Positions 43,870 through 53,837 of a stretch of 64,000 nucleotides of DNA are shown here, in pieces. The DNA lies in assembly GCF_013184495.1 (NCBI RefSeq), contig NZ_JAAOIY010000001.1:124001-188000 (forward strand). The letters run 5' to 3'. The notes below the pieces were generated by a model, which saw only the letters and a list, made by a program, of their open reading frames with translations, was not told the DNA's origin and made no database searches. Every line of letters starts with the position of its first letter. Position 1 is the first letter of the stretch. Source of the stretch: Sporosarcina jiandibaonis. Its GTDB lineage: Bacteria > Bacillota > Bacilli > Bacillales_A > Planococcaceae. A program made the position numbers and the translations under genes.

Positions 43870-46515
43870 ATGTCAACTGAAGATTTATCAATGCCGACTA
43901 AATACGAACCGCAAACAATTGAAAATGGCCGTTACCAATGGTGGCTTGAAGGAAAGTACTTTGAAGCCAAACCAGAAAGCGGTAAAGAGCCTTATACGAT
44001 CGTCATCCCGCCGCCGAACGTTACAGGCGTACTCCATCTCGGGCATGCTTGGGATACGACACTCCAAGATATTTTAACGCGAATGAAACGAATGCAAGGT
44101 TATGATGCGTTATGGCTTCCAGGAATGGATCATGCTGGAATCGCAACTCAAGCACGCGTAGAAGCTCGTCTTCGTTCAGAAGGAAAATCCCGTTATGACT
44201 TGGGACGCGAAAAATTCATTGAAGAAACTTGGAATTGGAAAGAAGAATATGCATCCCATATTCGCGAACAATGGGCAAAACTCGGTCTTGGCCTCGATTA
44301 CACGCGCGAACGTTTCACGTTAGATAAAGGATTATCAAAAGCGGTCCAGGAAGTCTTTATCAAACTCTACAATAAAGGGTTAATTTACCGCGGCGAATAC
44401 ATTATTAACTGGGATCCGAAAACAAAAACAGCTTTATCGGATATCGAAGTTATCCATCAAGATGTGCAGGGTGCATTCTATCATATGCGTTACCCACTAA
44501 CAGATGGCACAGGCAGCATTGAAGTTGCGACGACGCGTCCTGAAACGATGCTCGGCGATACTGCGGTTGCCGTTCATCCTGAAGATGAGCGCTATAAACA
44601 TTTAATCGGTAAAACAGTCACACTTCCGATTGTCGGCCGTGAAATTGAAATAATTGCCGATGATTACGTGGATATGGAATTCGGAAGCGGCGCGGTTAAA
44701 ATCACTCCAGCGCATGATCCAAATGATTTCGAAATCGGAAACCGTCATAACTTGCAACGCGTTCTCGTGATGAACGAAGACGGAACGATGAATGATCTCG
44801 CTGGAAAATACAAAGGAATGGACCGTTTCGAGTGCCGTAAAGAAATCGTCAAAGATCTGCAAGAAAGCGGCGTTCTTTTTGAAATCGAAGACCATCTCCA
44901 CTCAGTCGGCCATTCAGAACGAAGCGGCGCGGTAGTTGAACCGTACTTATCGACTCAATGGTTCGTTAAAATGCAGCCACTCGCGGATGCATCAATCGAA
45001 CTTCAAAAAGGTGAAGGTAAAGTAAACTTCGTTCCAAGTCGTTTTGAAAACACGTATCTAAGATGGATGGAAAATATCCATGACTGGTGTATTTCGCGTC
45101 AACTATGGTGGGGTCATCGCATCCCAGCTTGGTACCATAAAGAAACCGGCGAAGTATATGTCGGTCACGATGCACCAACTGACATCGAAAACTGGAAACA
45201 AGACGAAGACGTATTAGATACTTGGTTCTCTTCCGCACTTTGGCCTTTCTCAACATTGGGATGGCCAGATGTAGATAATGAAGAATTCAAACGATACTAC
45301 CCGACTGATGCACTTATTACAGGATATGACATCATTTTCTTCTGGGTGTCAAGAATGATTTTCCAAGGGCTCGAGTTTACTGAAGAGCGTCCATTTAAGG
45401 ATGTGTTAATTCACGGATTAGTGCGTGATGCCGAAGGGCGTAAAATGTCTAAATCACTAGATAACGGTGTCGATCCGATGGAAGTCATCGAAAAATACGG
45501 TGCCGATGCACTTCGTTATACACTATCAACGGGCGCATCCCCGGGGCAAGACATCCGTTTCTCCATGGATAAAGTGGAATCCAACTGGAATTTCGCCAAT
45601 AAAATCTGGAATGCATCTCGTTTCGCTCTCATGAATATGGACGGATTGACATATGACGAAATCGATTTATCCGGCGAGAAATCTGTCGCAGACACATGGA
45701 TCTTGACTCGTTTGAATGAAACCATCGAGCAAGTAACAAATCTTGCCGACAAATATGAGTTCGGTGAAGTAGGCCGTGCGCTTTACTCCTTCATTTGGGA
45801 TGATTTCTGCGATTGGTACATCGAAATGGCGAAATTGCCATTATACGGGGAAGATGAAGCAGCGAAAAAGATGACGCGTTCAGTACTCGCGTATGTTCTT
45901 GACAATACGATGCGTCTCCTGTATCCGTTCATGCCATTCATCACTGAAGAAATTTGGCAGAACCTCCCGCACGAAGGCGAATCAATTACGATCGCGCCGT
46001 GGCCGACAGTTGATGAATCATTGTCGAATAAAGAGCGTGCCTCTGAAATGAAGTTGCTCATGGACATTATCCGTTCTGTAAGAAACATCCGTGCAGAAGT
46101 GAACACGCCAATGAGCAAAGAAGTTCCGCTCTATATTTCAACAAGAGACGATAAAACAGCCGAGATATTTGAAACGAACCGAAAATACATCGAACGTTTC
46201 TGTAATCCAAAACCATTAACAATCGGTAAAGGAATATCAGCACCAGGGAAATCAATGTCAGCCGTCATTACCGGCGCTGAGTTGTTCTTACCGCTGGAAG
46301 GCTTGCTAAATATCGACGAAGAACTAGCGCGTTTGGCAAAAGAGTTAAAGAAATGGGAAAGCGAAGTCAAACTCGTCCAAGGCAAACTCTCAAACGAACG
46401 CTTCGTCAACAACGCACCAGAAGCAGTTGTAGCTGAAGAACGTGCGAAAGAAAAAGACTATCTCGAAAAATACGCGACAGTTGAGAAGCGTATGAAGGAA
46501 TTGAAAGAGATTTAA
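43870..46515 (+). CDS. valS: Valyl-tRNA synthetase
   Basis: Charges tRNA-Val with valine; class I synthetase of 881 residues. The HIGH motif is HLGH (56-59) within [14 protein letters not shown], and KMSKS is at 525-529. The editing (CP1) domain has [17 protein letters not shown] and the Asp-containing [12 protein letters not shown]. The C-terminal 70 residues form the ValS coiled-coil arm ([19 protein letters not shown]). AGGAGG precedes the ATG. Controlled by the T-box in front and ended by its own terminator. Confidence 0.98.
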   Translation: MSTEDLSMPTKYEPQTIENGRYQWWLEGKYFEAKPESGKEPYTIVIPPPNVTGVLHLGHAWDTTLQDILTRMKRMQGYDALWLPGMDHAGIATQARVEARLRSEGKSRYDLGREKFIEETWNWKEEYASHIREQWAKLGLGLDYTRERFTLDKGLSKAVQEVFIKLYNKGLIYRGEYIINWDPKTKTALSDIEVIHQDVQGAFYHMRYPLTDGTGSIEVATTRPETMLGDTAVAVHPEDERYKHLIGKTVTLPIVGREIEIIADDYVDMEFGSGAVKITPAHDPNDFEIGNRHNLQRVLVMNEDGTMNDLAGKYKGMDRFECRKEIVKDLQESGVLFEIEDHLHSVGHSERSGAVVEPYLSTQWFVKMQPLADASIELQKGEGKVNFVPSRFENTYLRWMENIHDWCISRQLWWGHRIPAWYHKETGEVYVGHDAPTDIENWKQDEDVLDTWFSSALWPFSTLGWPDVDNEEFKRYYPTDALITGYDIIFFWVSRMIFQGLEFTEERPFKDVLIHGLVRDAEGRKMSKSLDNGVDPMEVIEKYGADALRYTLSTGASPGQDIRFSMDKVESNWNFANKIWNASRFALMNMDGLTYDEIDLSGEKSVADTWILTRLNETIEQVTNLADKYEFGEVGRALYSFIWDDFCDWYIEMAKLPLYGEDEAAKKMTRSVLAYVLDNTMRLLYPFMPFITEEIWQNLPHEGESITIAPWPTVDESLSNKERASEMKLLMDIIRSVRNIRAEVNTPMSKEVPLYISTRDDKTAEIFETNRKYIERFCNPKPLTIGKGISAPGKSMSAVITGAELFLPLEGLLNIDEELARLAKELKKWESEVKLVQGKLSNERFVNNAPEAVVAEERAKEKDYLEKYATVEKRMKELKEI

Positions 46516-46522
46516 TACAAAA

Positions 46523-46558
46523 ATCACCCTGTTGGAATTTTCAACAGGGTGTTTTTAC
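46523..46558 (+). terminator. Terminator of valS
   Basis: CACCCTGTTG pairs with CAACAGGGTG, followed by TTTTTAC. Confidence 0.9.
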
Positions 46559-46643
46559 ATGTTTTATATTGATTATATTTCAGTTACTTGAAAAATATTA
46601 TTGTTTTGCTGTAGAGAGGGAGAGGTCTAATTAAGCCTTCTAC

Positions 46644-47465
46644 TTAAATGACAGATTTAACAACAGTGAAATAATTAGTTGTTTGTTCTTTAATATATCC
46701 CATCAATTTCTCGGCTATTGAAAAATCATACGTTGTGTACAATGACCGGGCGCCCACAGGATCCTCAATTTCATTCAAAATCCAGCGACCATCAGGCAAT
46801 ATAAGGAAGTCGATTCCAATGTAGTCGCTTTTTAACGCTCGTGCAATCCGAACGACTTCTTTTTCCTGCCAACTAGAGAGCACATATTTTTCTACCGATC
46901 CGCCTAATGTATAGTTCGATTTAAATGAATCATTTCCTGTACGTTTAACAGCTCCTACGACTTCTTTTCCGATAACGAAAACACGTACATCGGTTGCGTT
47001 GGATTCGATATATGGTTGAGCGATTAGATTACGATTCTTGAACCTAGTAATAAATGATTCGGTCTCTTTCATAGACGTACTAAGATATACTTCATCTCCG
47101 CCATGACCATCCGCGGTTTTTAATACAGCAGGATAGGATTTCACATCTTCTGCTGAATTCAGTTTTTTTGTCGGCACCGATGGCACACCTAACAGGGCAG
47201 CTAATTCAAACGACTGAAGTTTGTCATTCGCAATCCTGTTCACTTCAGAACGGTTGAAAACTCGAAAGCCTAGTCGCTCAAATAATGCAGCCTTTTCTGG
47301 ATTCCGGTCTCTAAATAAAATGAAATCTGCATCAGCACTGGGTTGATCGTTATCTACAATTAACCTAAGTTCGATGCCAATATGTTCTGCCTTTTCGATT
47401 AAATCCTCTATAAATGCATAATTTCTTACAGACTCTGTAAGAGAATAATAGACATATCCCTTCAT
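46644..47465 (-). CDS. ATP-grasp ligase, second of a pair
   Basis: A 273-residue ATP-dependent ligase of the RimK/LysX-like ATP-grasp fold. Visible parts: pre-ATP domain (GYVYYSLTESVRNYAFIEDLIEKAEHIG), the ATP-binding Lys in YPAVLKTADGHGGDEVYL, hinge LIAQPYIES, and the metal-binding end DYIGIDFLILPDGRWILNEIEDPVGARSLY. Such enzymes join a carboxylate to an amine, often adding amino acids to a peptide or cofactor. The ATG overlaps the upstream gene's stop by four bases. Substrate unknown. Confidence 0.8.
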   Translation of the reverse strand: MKGYVYYSLTESVRNYAFIEDLIEKAEHIGIELRLIVDNDQPSADADFILFRDRNPEKAALFERLGFRVFNRSEVNRIANDKLQSFELAALLGVPSVPTKKLNSAEDVKSYPAVLKTADGHGGDEVYLSTSMKETESFITRFKNRNLIAQPYIESNATDVRVFVIGKEVVGAVKRTGNDSFKSNYTLGGSVEKYVLSSWQEKEVVRIARALKSDYIGIDFLILPDGRWILNEIEDPVGARSLYTTYDFSIAEKLMGYIKEQTTNYFTVVKSVI

Positions 47466-48328
47466 CCGATTTCCCTCAATATGTACGCAATCATCTCATC
47501 CGCGACGTTAATCCCCGTGACGTTGTAAATGTTTCGTATATGGGCAGCAGCGTTCACTTCGCAGACGAGCGGTTTTTCATCTTCTCCGAACAATAAGTCG
47601 ACGCCTGCAAACTCTGCGCCTACCGCATCGGCAGCCTTGATTGCTAAATCTCGCTGTGCATCTGTTAATTCGATGACTTCAGCCACACCGCCGTTTGTAA
47701 TATTGGCACGGAAATCGGTTTCCGAATGGCGGTACATTGCTGCGACGATTTCACCGCCTACGATGTTAACTCGAATATCTCTACCTTTACTAGTTTCAAT
47801 AAATTCTTGAAAAACGTAGTCGACCCCGCGTAACTCTTCCGTCTTCGCATAAAATTCTTCTTCTGTTTCTATTAAATAAACCCGCATCCCGAATGATCCG
47901 TGACCTTCCTTAATAATCATTGGAAGTCCCAATTCACTAAGAACTTTTTCATAATAACCAGAATCAGCAATCGTAAATGACGGATAAACCTTCGGCGCGA
48001 TGATGGTTTTCGGCATTGAAATCCCATGTTTCGCTAACTCCAAATATTGATTCGCTTTATTATCGCAAGTTTCGATAACAATGGGATCGTTAAATATTCT
48101 GATGTTATTATTTTTCAAAAACTTCGCAAGCAGAATGTCTTTGTCTAGGAAAACAACGAAATCAGGTTGCTGTTCAAACTCGCTTGTCAAATCCATTAGC
48201 ACTTCATAATTTTTCTTTAACTCGGCTTTTATACCTGCTCGTTCAGCAGCTTCTATTATTAATACGGCTTGGTCTTTAAATTTATCGCTTGTCAAACTTC
48301 CGTTATAAATTACCCAACAACTGTACAT
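47462..48328 (-). CDS. ATP-grasp ligase (RimK/LysX-like), first of a pair
   Basis: A 288-residue ATP-grasp enzyme, related to but distinct from its neighbour. Motifs: NKANQYLELAKHGISMPKTI at the start of the ATP domain, the Lys of LPMIIKEGHGSFGMRVYLI, YVFQEFIETSKGRDIRVNIVGGE and the metal site AEFAGVDLLFGEDEKPLVCEVNAAAHIRNI, which ends in the E-x-N of RimK-type enzymes. ATG at 48328 has GGAGGA six bases upstream. It is transcribed away from folC. No peptide precursor or carrier protein is seen nearby, so the product is unknown. Confidence 0.82.
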   Translation of the reverse strand: MYSCWVIYNGSLTSDKFKDQAVLIIEAAERAGIKAELKKNYEVLMDLTSEFEQQPDFVVFLDKDILLAKFLKNNNIRIFNDPIVIETCDNKANQYLELAKHGISMPKTIIAPKVYPSFTIADSGYYEKVLSELGLPMIIKEGHGSFGMRVYLIETEEEFYAKTEELRGVDYVFQEFIETSKGRDIRVNIVGGEIVAAMYRHSETDFRANITNGGVAEVIELTDAQRDLAIKAADAVGAEFAGVDLLFGEDEKPLVCEVNAAAHIRNIYNVTGINVADEMIAYILREIG

Positions 48329-48387
48329 AGAATTTCCTCCGGTCATGATATACTCTAGCTACTAATATTTTAACATACGGGGGACTT

Positions 48388-49596
48388 ATGATGATTCCAA
48401 AAATGAAAGAATATAAAGAGCGCTGGGGAATTAATAGCGATGATGAAATAAAACCAGGCTTAGTAGCAATAGAAAGAGCTCTTGACGTAATAGGAAATCC
48501 AGAAAAAACGCTAAAAGTCATTCATGTAACGGGGACGAATGGCAAAGGGTCAACCATAGCCTTTATGGAATCCATCTTGAAAGAACATGGGTATTCAACT
48601 GGCGTATTTTCATCACCAGCAATCATAGACATTCATGATCAAATACGATTCAATGGATCACCTATAACAAAAGAAGAATTGAATCGAACATTTGAAGAAA
48701 TGACTGAACTAAGCGGCATGTTGACGGATTTTGAATTATTGACGGTGGCGGCATTCATTTCTTTTAATCGGTTGCAACCAGATTACGTATTACTTGAAAC
48801 TGGAATGGGCGGATTACTGGATAGCACAAATGTAATTACGCCTCTTGTATCTGTCATTACGTCGATTGCGCTAGATCATACAGCATTTCTTGGAACCGCA
48901 TTAAATGAGGTCGCGGCTCATAAAGCCGGGATAATAAAAACTGGAATTCCAGTAGTGACAGGTCCCTTATCGGATAAAGCTCTTCAAGTTGTTTCGCAGG
49001 CGGCAAAGAAGAAGGGGGCCCTGCTTCAAATGTATGGCGCAGATTTTAGTATGGAAAACGATGAACTGTTCAAGGGAAAACGTAATTATAAGTTATGCGG
49101 GCGTGCGATGAAAGGCGAACATCAAAGTATGAATGCAGCGATTGCAATTGAAGCCCTGCTTTTAGCTGGCCTTCCGCTTTTAGAAGATAAAGTTAGCAAG
49201 GGAGTAGCAAAAACAGCACTCCCGCATCGATTCCAAGAAATCGCTCCGGGTATCTTTTTGGATGGTGCTCATAATCCGGCTGCTGCTAAGGCGCTTGCTA
49301 ATACAATCAAGACCGAGTTCCCGGGCGAGAAAGTGGATTTTGTTATCGGGATGTTGAAAGGTAAAGACATAAAAGGAACATTAGACGAACTGATTCCTGT
49401 CGCAGAATCATTCACATTTATCACATTCCCGCATAAAGAAGCTGCTACTGGGGAGGAATTGATGGCGAAATGTAATCATAATAGGAAACTAGTGCTGTCA
49501 GCCCGAAGTGGTATTATTGAACTAGTTAATGGGAATGATTTTAAGAAAATAGTAACAGGTTCACTCTATCTTTTAGCAAGCCTTAAATACCGCTAG
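48388..49596 (+). CDS. folC: Folylpolyglutamate synthase / dihydrofolate synthase
   Basis: Adds glutamate to folates (and probably to dihydropteroate), ATP-dependent Mur-ligase fold, 402 residues. The P-loop is GTNGKGST near 49-56, then FSSPAIIDIHDQIRFNG, DYVLLETGMGGLLDSTNV, ALDHTAFLGTALNEVAAHKAGIIK and DGAHNPAAAKAL. It is slightly shorter than the usual 420-430. CGGGGGAC precedes the first ATG; a second ATG follows directly. Placed after valS as in Bacillus, but here separated by the two minus-strand ATP-grasp genes. Confidence 0.95.
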   Translation: MMIPKMKEYKERWGINSDDEIKPGLVAIERALDVIGNPEKTLKVIHVTGTNGKGSTIAFMESILKEHGYSTGVFSSPAIIDIHDQIRFNGSPITKEELNRTFEEMTELSGMLTDFELLTVAAFISFNRLQPDYVLLETGMGGLLDSTNVITPLVSVITSIALDHTAFLGTALNEVAAHKAGIIKTGIPVVTGPLSDKALQVVSQAAKKKGALLQMYGADFSMENDELFKGKRNYKLCGRAMKGEHQSMNAAIAIEALLLAGLPLLEDKVSKGVAKTALPHRFQEIAPGIFLDGAHNPAAAKALANTIKTEFPGEKVDFVIGMLKGKDIKGTLDELIPVAESFTFITFPHKEAATGEELMAKCNHNRKLVLSARSGIIELVNGNDFKKIVTGSLYLLASLKYR

Positions 49597-49634
49597 GCAC
49601 TATTGTTTATTTGGGTATTTATGCAATTGTGTGA

Positions 49635-49663
49635 GTGACAAACCGATTATAGTTTGGTAAGAT
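49635..49663 (+). promoter_or_regulatory. Promoter of the diguanylate cyclase pair
   Basis: GTGACA (49635-49640), 17-base spacer, TAAGAT (49658-49663). The same GTGACA -35 is seen before the pilin-like genes at 53261. Confidence 0.5.
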
Positions 49664-49712
49664 TTCAGTATATTCAGCGGTTCCATTGTTACTAAGTAAT
49701 GAGAGGTGAATT

Positions 49713-51419
49713 ATGATGAATACCTATAATAGAACTACTTTTTGGACTTTTATTGTGTGGTTAGTCATAGTTCCGCCTGGGATAATATATCTGTTCTTAA
49801 ATTTTAATCATCATGATATTAATTGGCTGTACCTTGCCATATACACAATTTTTGGTTTTATAACGCTACTTTATCCAATTAGAAAAAACGGTCACCCTCT
49901 TTTTCTAGTCATGTGGGTAACAATACCTGTTTTTCTTACATACGGAATCGTAGCAGAAGTTATTGTCATGCAGTTTTCAGTTCTTGCAATTTTAGTCGCG
50001 TTTAACAATTCAATCTCTTTAATAAATCGCTTCTTACTTAACTCCACACTGTTTTTTGTTTTATCGATCGTAAGTGCCGCAGTATTTAAGCTAGTTGGCG
50101 GTGAAATTGGTTTATTGGAGTTTTGGCCGTTATTCTTTGTTATTTTTTGTTATCAGTTTTCCCATGTATTGGTCAGGGATTTAATATTTAAGATTGATTC
50201 GCATTTCAGGAAAATACCTCGGAATTATATATATAACAAAACATTATTTGACTATATTTCTGGTTTTGGCGTTATCCCATTCGCTTTAACTTTATATTAT
50301 TTAATTGAGTTCGTTGGATTTGGAGCGGTTTTTTTACTCGGAGTGCCATTTATCATAACGACCCATATACTTCGAATTTATAATAATACAGAAGAAATTA
50401 ATAGTAATTTAAAAAGGGCTGGTGCAATCGGTCATGGACTTTCTAACAATCTAACCGAAAAAAAGATTGTTGATCAGTTTATAGAAAAAGTGTCGGAGTT
50501 ATTTAACGCGGAATGTGTGTATTTATTCAATCATCAAGATGGTTGGTTAGAATTAATGCGTTCTTATGAAAAGGGCGAATTCGTTGAGGTTATTTTTAAT
50601 CGACTTTCGCCTGGACAAGGAATTGCAGGATCTGTGCTCATGCGGAATAAACCAATCATTTATTCTAAAAGAGAAGAGTGGGAAAGAGTCTCTAAAAATT
50701 ATGCGCCAGATGAAATGCAAAGTGTTCTCTGTTTACCAATATCTCGTGATCAAAATATTGAATCAGTGCTTTTTCTTTCAACGCAGAGAAAAGCGGGATT
50801 TAAAGAATATCATCTACAAATTTTAGAAATTCTTTGTTCATACTTTACGGTGTCCGTGGAAAAAGCTCGGAACGTCGAGGAAAAGGTAAGTCAAAGCGAA
50901 CGTTGTGCACTTACTAAGCTTTATAATTATCGATTTATAGAGGAACGTATGGAATATGCGATGGATCGTGTGAATGATGGTTTGCTAGATGAACTATCGA
51001 TATTAATGTTCGATATTGACCATTTTAAAGATGTTAATGATACGTACGGTCATCAATGCGGTAATGAAGTACTTCAAATGTTTGCTCGAATTCTAAGACA
51101 ACATATTCCGCAAAATGGAATAGTCGGTAGATACGGGGGGGAAGAGTTCGTTTTTATTCTTCCTGGTATGTCTAAGTGCGATGCCAAGTTATTAGCAGAA
51201 AAGGTTCGCTCCGAAATTGAAAGCTATGCCTTTCAAGTATACCCTAGTCTTAATAATCAAATTGCGCCGGTACTTATCTCCATAACTGTCAGTATTGGAG
51301 TATCTAATGCGCCTGAAGATACCGACGAAGCAAAGACCTTATTATCTTATGCGGATCGTTCTCTATATCTAGGCGCGAAACAAGCCGGACGGAATCGTGT
51401 TGCAGTCTATATTAAATAA
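49713..51419 (+). CDS. Membrane diguanylate cyclase (TM-GAF-GGDEF), first paralog
   Basis: A 568-residue probable c-di-GMP synthase. Residues 1-225 hold six or more membrane helices; 250-400 form a GAF-like sensor domain (ECVYLFNHQDGWLELM, SVLCLPISRDQ, VLFLSTQRKAGF); the GGDEF domain spans about 400-568. The catalytic motif is GGEEF at 475-479, and LMFDIDHFKDVNDTYGHQCGN supplies metal and guanine contacts, so it should be active. The RxxD inhibitory site is missing (PQNG in its place). It lies 17 bases before a paralog and upstream of the pilus genes. Confidence 0.9.
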   Translation: MMNTYNRTTFWTFIVWLVIVPPGIIYLFLNFNHHDINWLYLAIYTIFGFITLLYPIRKNGHPLFLVMWVTIPVFLTYGIVAEVIVMQFSVLAILVAFNNSISLINRFLLNSTLFFVLSIVSAAVFKLVGGEIGLLEFWPLFFVIFCYQFSHVLVRDLIFKIDSHFRKIPRNYIYNKTLFDYISGFGVIPFALTLYYLIEFVGFGAVFLLGVPFIITTHILRIYNNTEEINSNLKRAGAIGHGLSNNLTEKKIVDQFIEKVSELFNAECVYLFNHQDGWLELMRSYEKGEFVEVIFNRLSPGQGIAGSVLMRNKPIIYSKREEWERVSKNYAPDEMQSVLCLPISRDQNIESVLFLSTQRKAGFKEYHLQILEILCSYFTVSVEKARNVEEKVSQSERCALTKLYNYRFIEERMEYAMDRVNDGLLDELSILMFDIDHFKDVNDTYGHQCGNEVLQMFARILRQHIPQNGIVGRYGGEEFVFILPGMSKCDAKLLAEKVRSEIESYAFQVYPSLNNQIAPVLISITVSIGVSNAPEDTDEAKTLLSYADRSLYLGAKQAGRNRVAVYIK

Positions 51420-51436
51420 GAATAGAAAGGTAGGAA

Positions 51437-53185
51437 ATGGCAGTGGATGTTTCTAGAAAAAATCAGATAATCATTTTTTCCATTTGGCTACTTGTCGTTC
51501 CTATTACCTTATATTTCGCAAAAATGTATTTCCCCTCGAGAGAACTTGACTGGACGAATCTTGTCATCTTATTTTTAATCATGTTTTTAACGATGCTGCT
51601 GCCGATTCAATTTCAAAACATGACGATTTCACTGGAACGCTGGATTACGTTAACAATCTTCCTGCAGTATGGACTCTTCATCGAAATAATTTTTATTCAA
51701 ATAGCGATGTTTTTAATACTTTTTACAGAAAAAAGTACATTGCCAATTACGCATAAGTTCTTTGTGAACTCTGGGATTTTCGCACTTACATCGCTATTGA
51801 GCGGAGCGATTTACCATTCTTTAGGCGGAACAATCGGGTCCATGGATTTTTCAAAAGTGTTTTATTTCGGACTGATTTATGCAATTTCCTATTCGTTAAT
51901 CAATAATTTATTGTTAAAGGTTTATTTTCATTTCAATTCACATATTTTTTCCTTGACCTCGAAAGGAGCACTCTGGGACTATGCTTCGACGATTATCATG
52001 GTGCCGTTCGGAATTGCACTTTACTTCTTGAATGAGCATCTTAGCAATAAATCATTACTGCTCGTCGGGATTCCCTTTGTCATATTTTTGTTCATCCTCA
52101 GAATGTTTAACAGTTCTACTACAGTGAATGATCAGCTCTCATGTGCTGCTGAAATTGGTCCTGAACTTGCCGATCGACTATTATTCGACGAGGTGCTGGA
52201 AACATTTTTGGTGAAATTAAAAGATGTGGTCCCGTATGATAATGCATATGTCGTAGACCTTCGAAGTGGTATAGATTTTGTACCATTAATGGGAAATGGC
52301 CGTAATGGCATAACGAAAGATGTAAAAGGGATTTTATTTCACGATATTAAGAAAGTAGACGACGGGCTTGATGAATTTTTTACTAGAATCTATTTTAATG
52401 AAAAAGAGATAAAATCATTAAAGAATATAGAGTTTGTCGGTAACATTCGAAGTGTTTTAACGGCACCGATTATTCGTAACGAGATTACAGAAGGTTTTCT
52501 CATCTTGACTTCTTATCGTAAGAACATGTTTAAGCCGGAAAGTTTGAATCTCATAGATATATTAAATGGTTTTTTTGCAATTTCATTGGAAAAAGCACGA
52601 TTTTATGAAAGTACAATTGAAAAAGGCGTACGATGCGGGTTAACGAAGTTGCATAACTTTGCTTACTTAGAAACCAAACTTGAAGAGAACATGGGTGAAC
52701 TTAGAGAGGGATTACTATCAAGTCTTTCTGTCATTATGCTGGATATCGATTACTTTAAAAAGATAAATGATACGTACGGACACGAATGCGGCAATGTTAT
52801 TTTGGTGAAGTTGGCCGAATTGCTTAAAAGCCATCGTACACCTGTTACTACGTTGGCTAGATACGGCGGGGAAGAATTTGTTTTCATATTACCGAACTTC
52901 ACAAAAAAAGAAGCAACCGACCTTGCAGAAGAAATTCGAATTGAGGTAGAAAAAACTAATTTTGCAATTACCCCTGATTTAACGGAAGATAAACCCGAGG
53001 ATAAGGTGTCGATTGATGTGAATATAACGATAAGTTTAGGAGTTGCTACTGCGCTAGAAGATGCGGAAAACGCAAAAGATTTACTTCGCAACGCAGACCG
53101 GGCGCTTTATATTGGCGGAAAACAATCAGGACGAAATTTAGTCGGGGTTTATAATGACGTCGAAGAAGCTGGTACAAAAGTTTAA
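51437..53185 (+). CDS. Membrane diguanylate cyclase (TM-GAF-GGDEF), second paralog
   Basis: A 582-residue paralog of the preceding gene with the same plan: membrane helices to about residue 225, GAF-like domain about 250-400, GGDEF domain to the end. GGEEF is at 477-481 in LARYGGEEFVFILPN, with VIMLDIDYFKKINDTYGHECGN before it. The RxxD inhibitory site is absent here too (PVTT). AAAGG lies six bases before the ATG. A tandem duplication followed by divergence is the simplest origin; the sensor regions differ most, so the two may read different signals. Confidence 0.9.
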   Translation: MAVDVSRKNQIIIFSIWLLVVPITLYFAKMYFPSRELDWTNLVILFLIMFLTMLLPIQFQNMTISLERWITLTIFLQYGLFIEIIFIQIAMFLILFTEKSTLPITHKFFVNSGIFALTSLLSGAIYHSLGGTIGSMDFSKVFYFGLIYAISYSLINNLLLKVYFHFNSHIFSLTSKGALWDYASTIIMVPFGIALYFLNEHLSNKSLLLVGIPFVIFLFILRMFNSSTTVNDQLSCAAEIGPELADRLLFDEVLETFLVKLKDVVPYDNAYVVDLRSGIDFVPLMGNGRNGITKDVKGILFHDIKKVDDGLDEFFTRIYFNEKEIKSLKNIEFVGNIRSVLTAPIIRNEITEGFLILTSYRKNMFKPESLNLIDILNGFFAISLEKARFYESTIEKGVRCGLTKLHNFAYLETKLEENMGELREGLLSSLSVIMLDIDYFKKINDTYGHECGNVILVKLAELLKSHRTPVTTLARYGGEEFVFILPNFTKKEATDLAEEIRIEVEKTNFAITPDLTEDKPEDKVSIDVNITISLGVATALEDAENAKDLLRNADRALYIGGKQSGRNLVGVYNDVEEAGTKV

Positions 53186-53199
53186 TAAGTCAATAATAG

Positions 53200-53229
53200 A
53201 AGAATCGGCGTCTGTCGGTTCTTTTTTTA
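53200..53229 (+). terminator. Terminator after cyclase pair
   Basis: AGAATCG and CGGTTCT arms (one G-T pair), followed by TTTTTTT. Confidence 0.7.
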
Positions 53230-53260
53230 TGTGTAGTTTTCAGAATTGAGTAAACCCATA

Positions 53261-53289
53261 GTGACAACGGGCTATTCATATGTGATAAT
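53261..53289 (+). promoter_or_regulatory. Promoter of the pilus operon
   Basis: GTGACA (53261-53266), 17-base spacer, GATAAT (53284-53289) with a TG extension just before. About 30 bases before the first pseudopilin gene. Confidence 0.6.
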
Positions 53290-53320
53290 AGATTCAGAAA
53301 GTGTAGAGGAGTGACTAAAT

Positions 53321-53821
53321 TTGGTGAAAAGTAGTCATGCTGAGTGTGAGAAAGGACTCACGCTCATTGAGGTGCTAGCCTCATTGGTTATTTTAGGCAT
53401 CGTTTTTATAGGGTTTATGAATATATTTCCACAAATGACAGTGTTTAATAAGAAAACAGAAACTAAGCTGGATACGATGAATTTGGCCAAGCAGGAAATA
53501 GTGGAGATTAAGTCATATGAATTGTCAGATCCACTAAGCTTTGAACAAATTTTGAAATTTAATCCAATCGCGAGTGAGGTTATTAGTGAAGATAGTGATG
53601 ATATTGAAATCGAGTATGAAAAAAATGACTACAAATATCGAATAACTATTAATAATGAAAATGCTTTAAAAGATGAAGATGGAGATTCCGAAATAAAGTC
53701 AAAAAATATAGGCTTGTATAAAGTACATATACAAATATTAACGGATGGGGAACAATTGAGTAGTGAAACATATGGGTATCTTGAAATTGTTAATAATGAT
53801 AAAACAGAGACCGGAAGCTAG
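53321..53821 (+). CDS. Type IV prepilin-like protein (minor pilin), first
   Basis: A 166-residue pseudopilin. The class III signal is CEKG-LTLIEVL: cleavage after Gly12, with Glu at mature position 5, followed by a hydrophobic helix ASLVILGIVFIGFMNIF. The remainder is an acidic globular part. TTG at 53321 has GAGGAG nine bases upstream. It is followed by two more genes of this type with overlapping ends, the usual layout of minor pilins that prime pilus assembly. Confidence 0.85.
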   Translation: MVKSSHAECEKGLTLIEVLASLVILGIVFIGFMNIFPQMTVFNKKTETKLDTMNLAKQEIVEIKSYELSDPLSFEQILKFNPIASEVISEDSDDIEIEYEKNDYKYRITINNENALKDEDGDSEIKSKNIGLYKVHIQILTDGEQLSSETYGYLEIVNNDKTETGS

Positions 53822-53837
53822 GATAGGAGGAACACTA

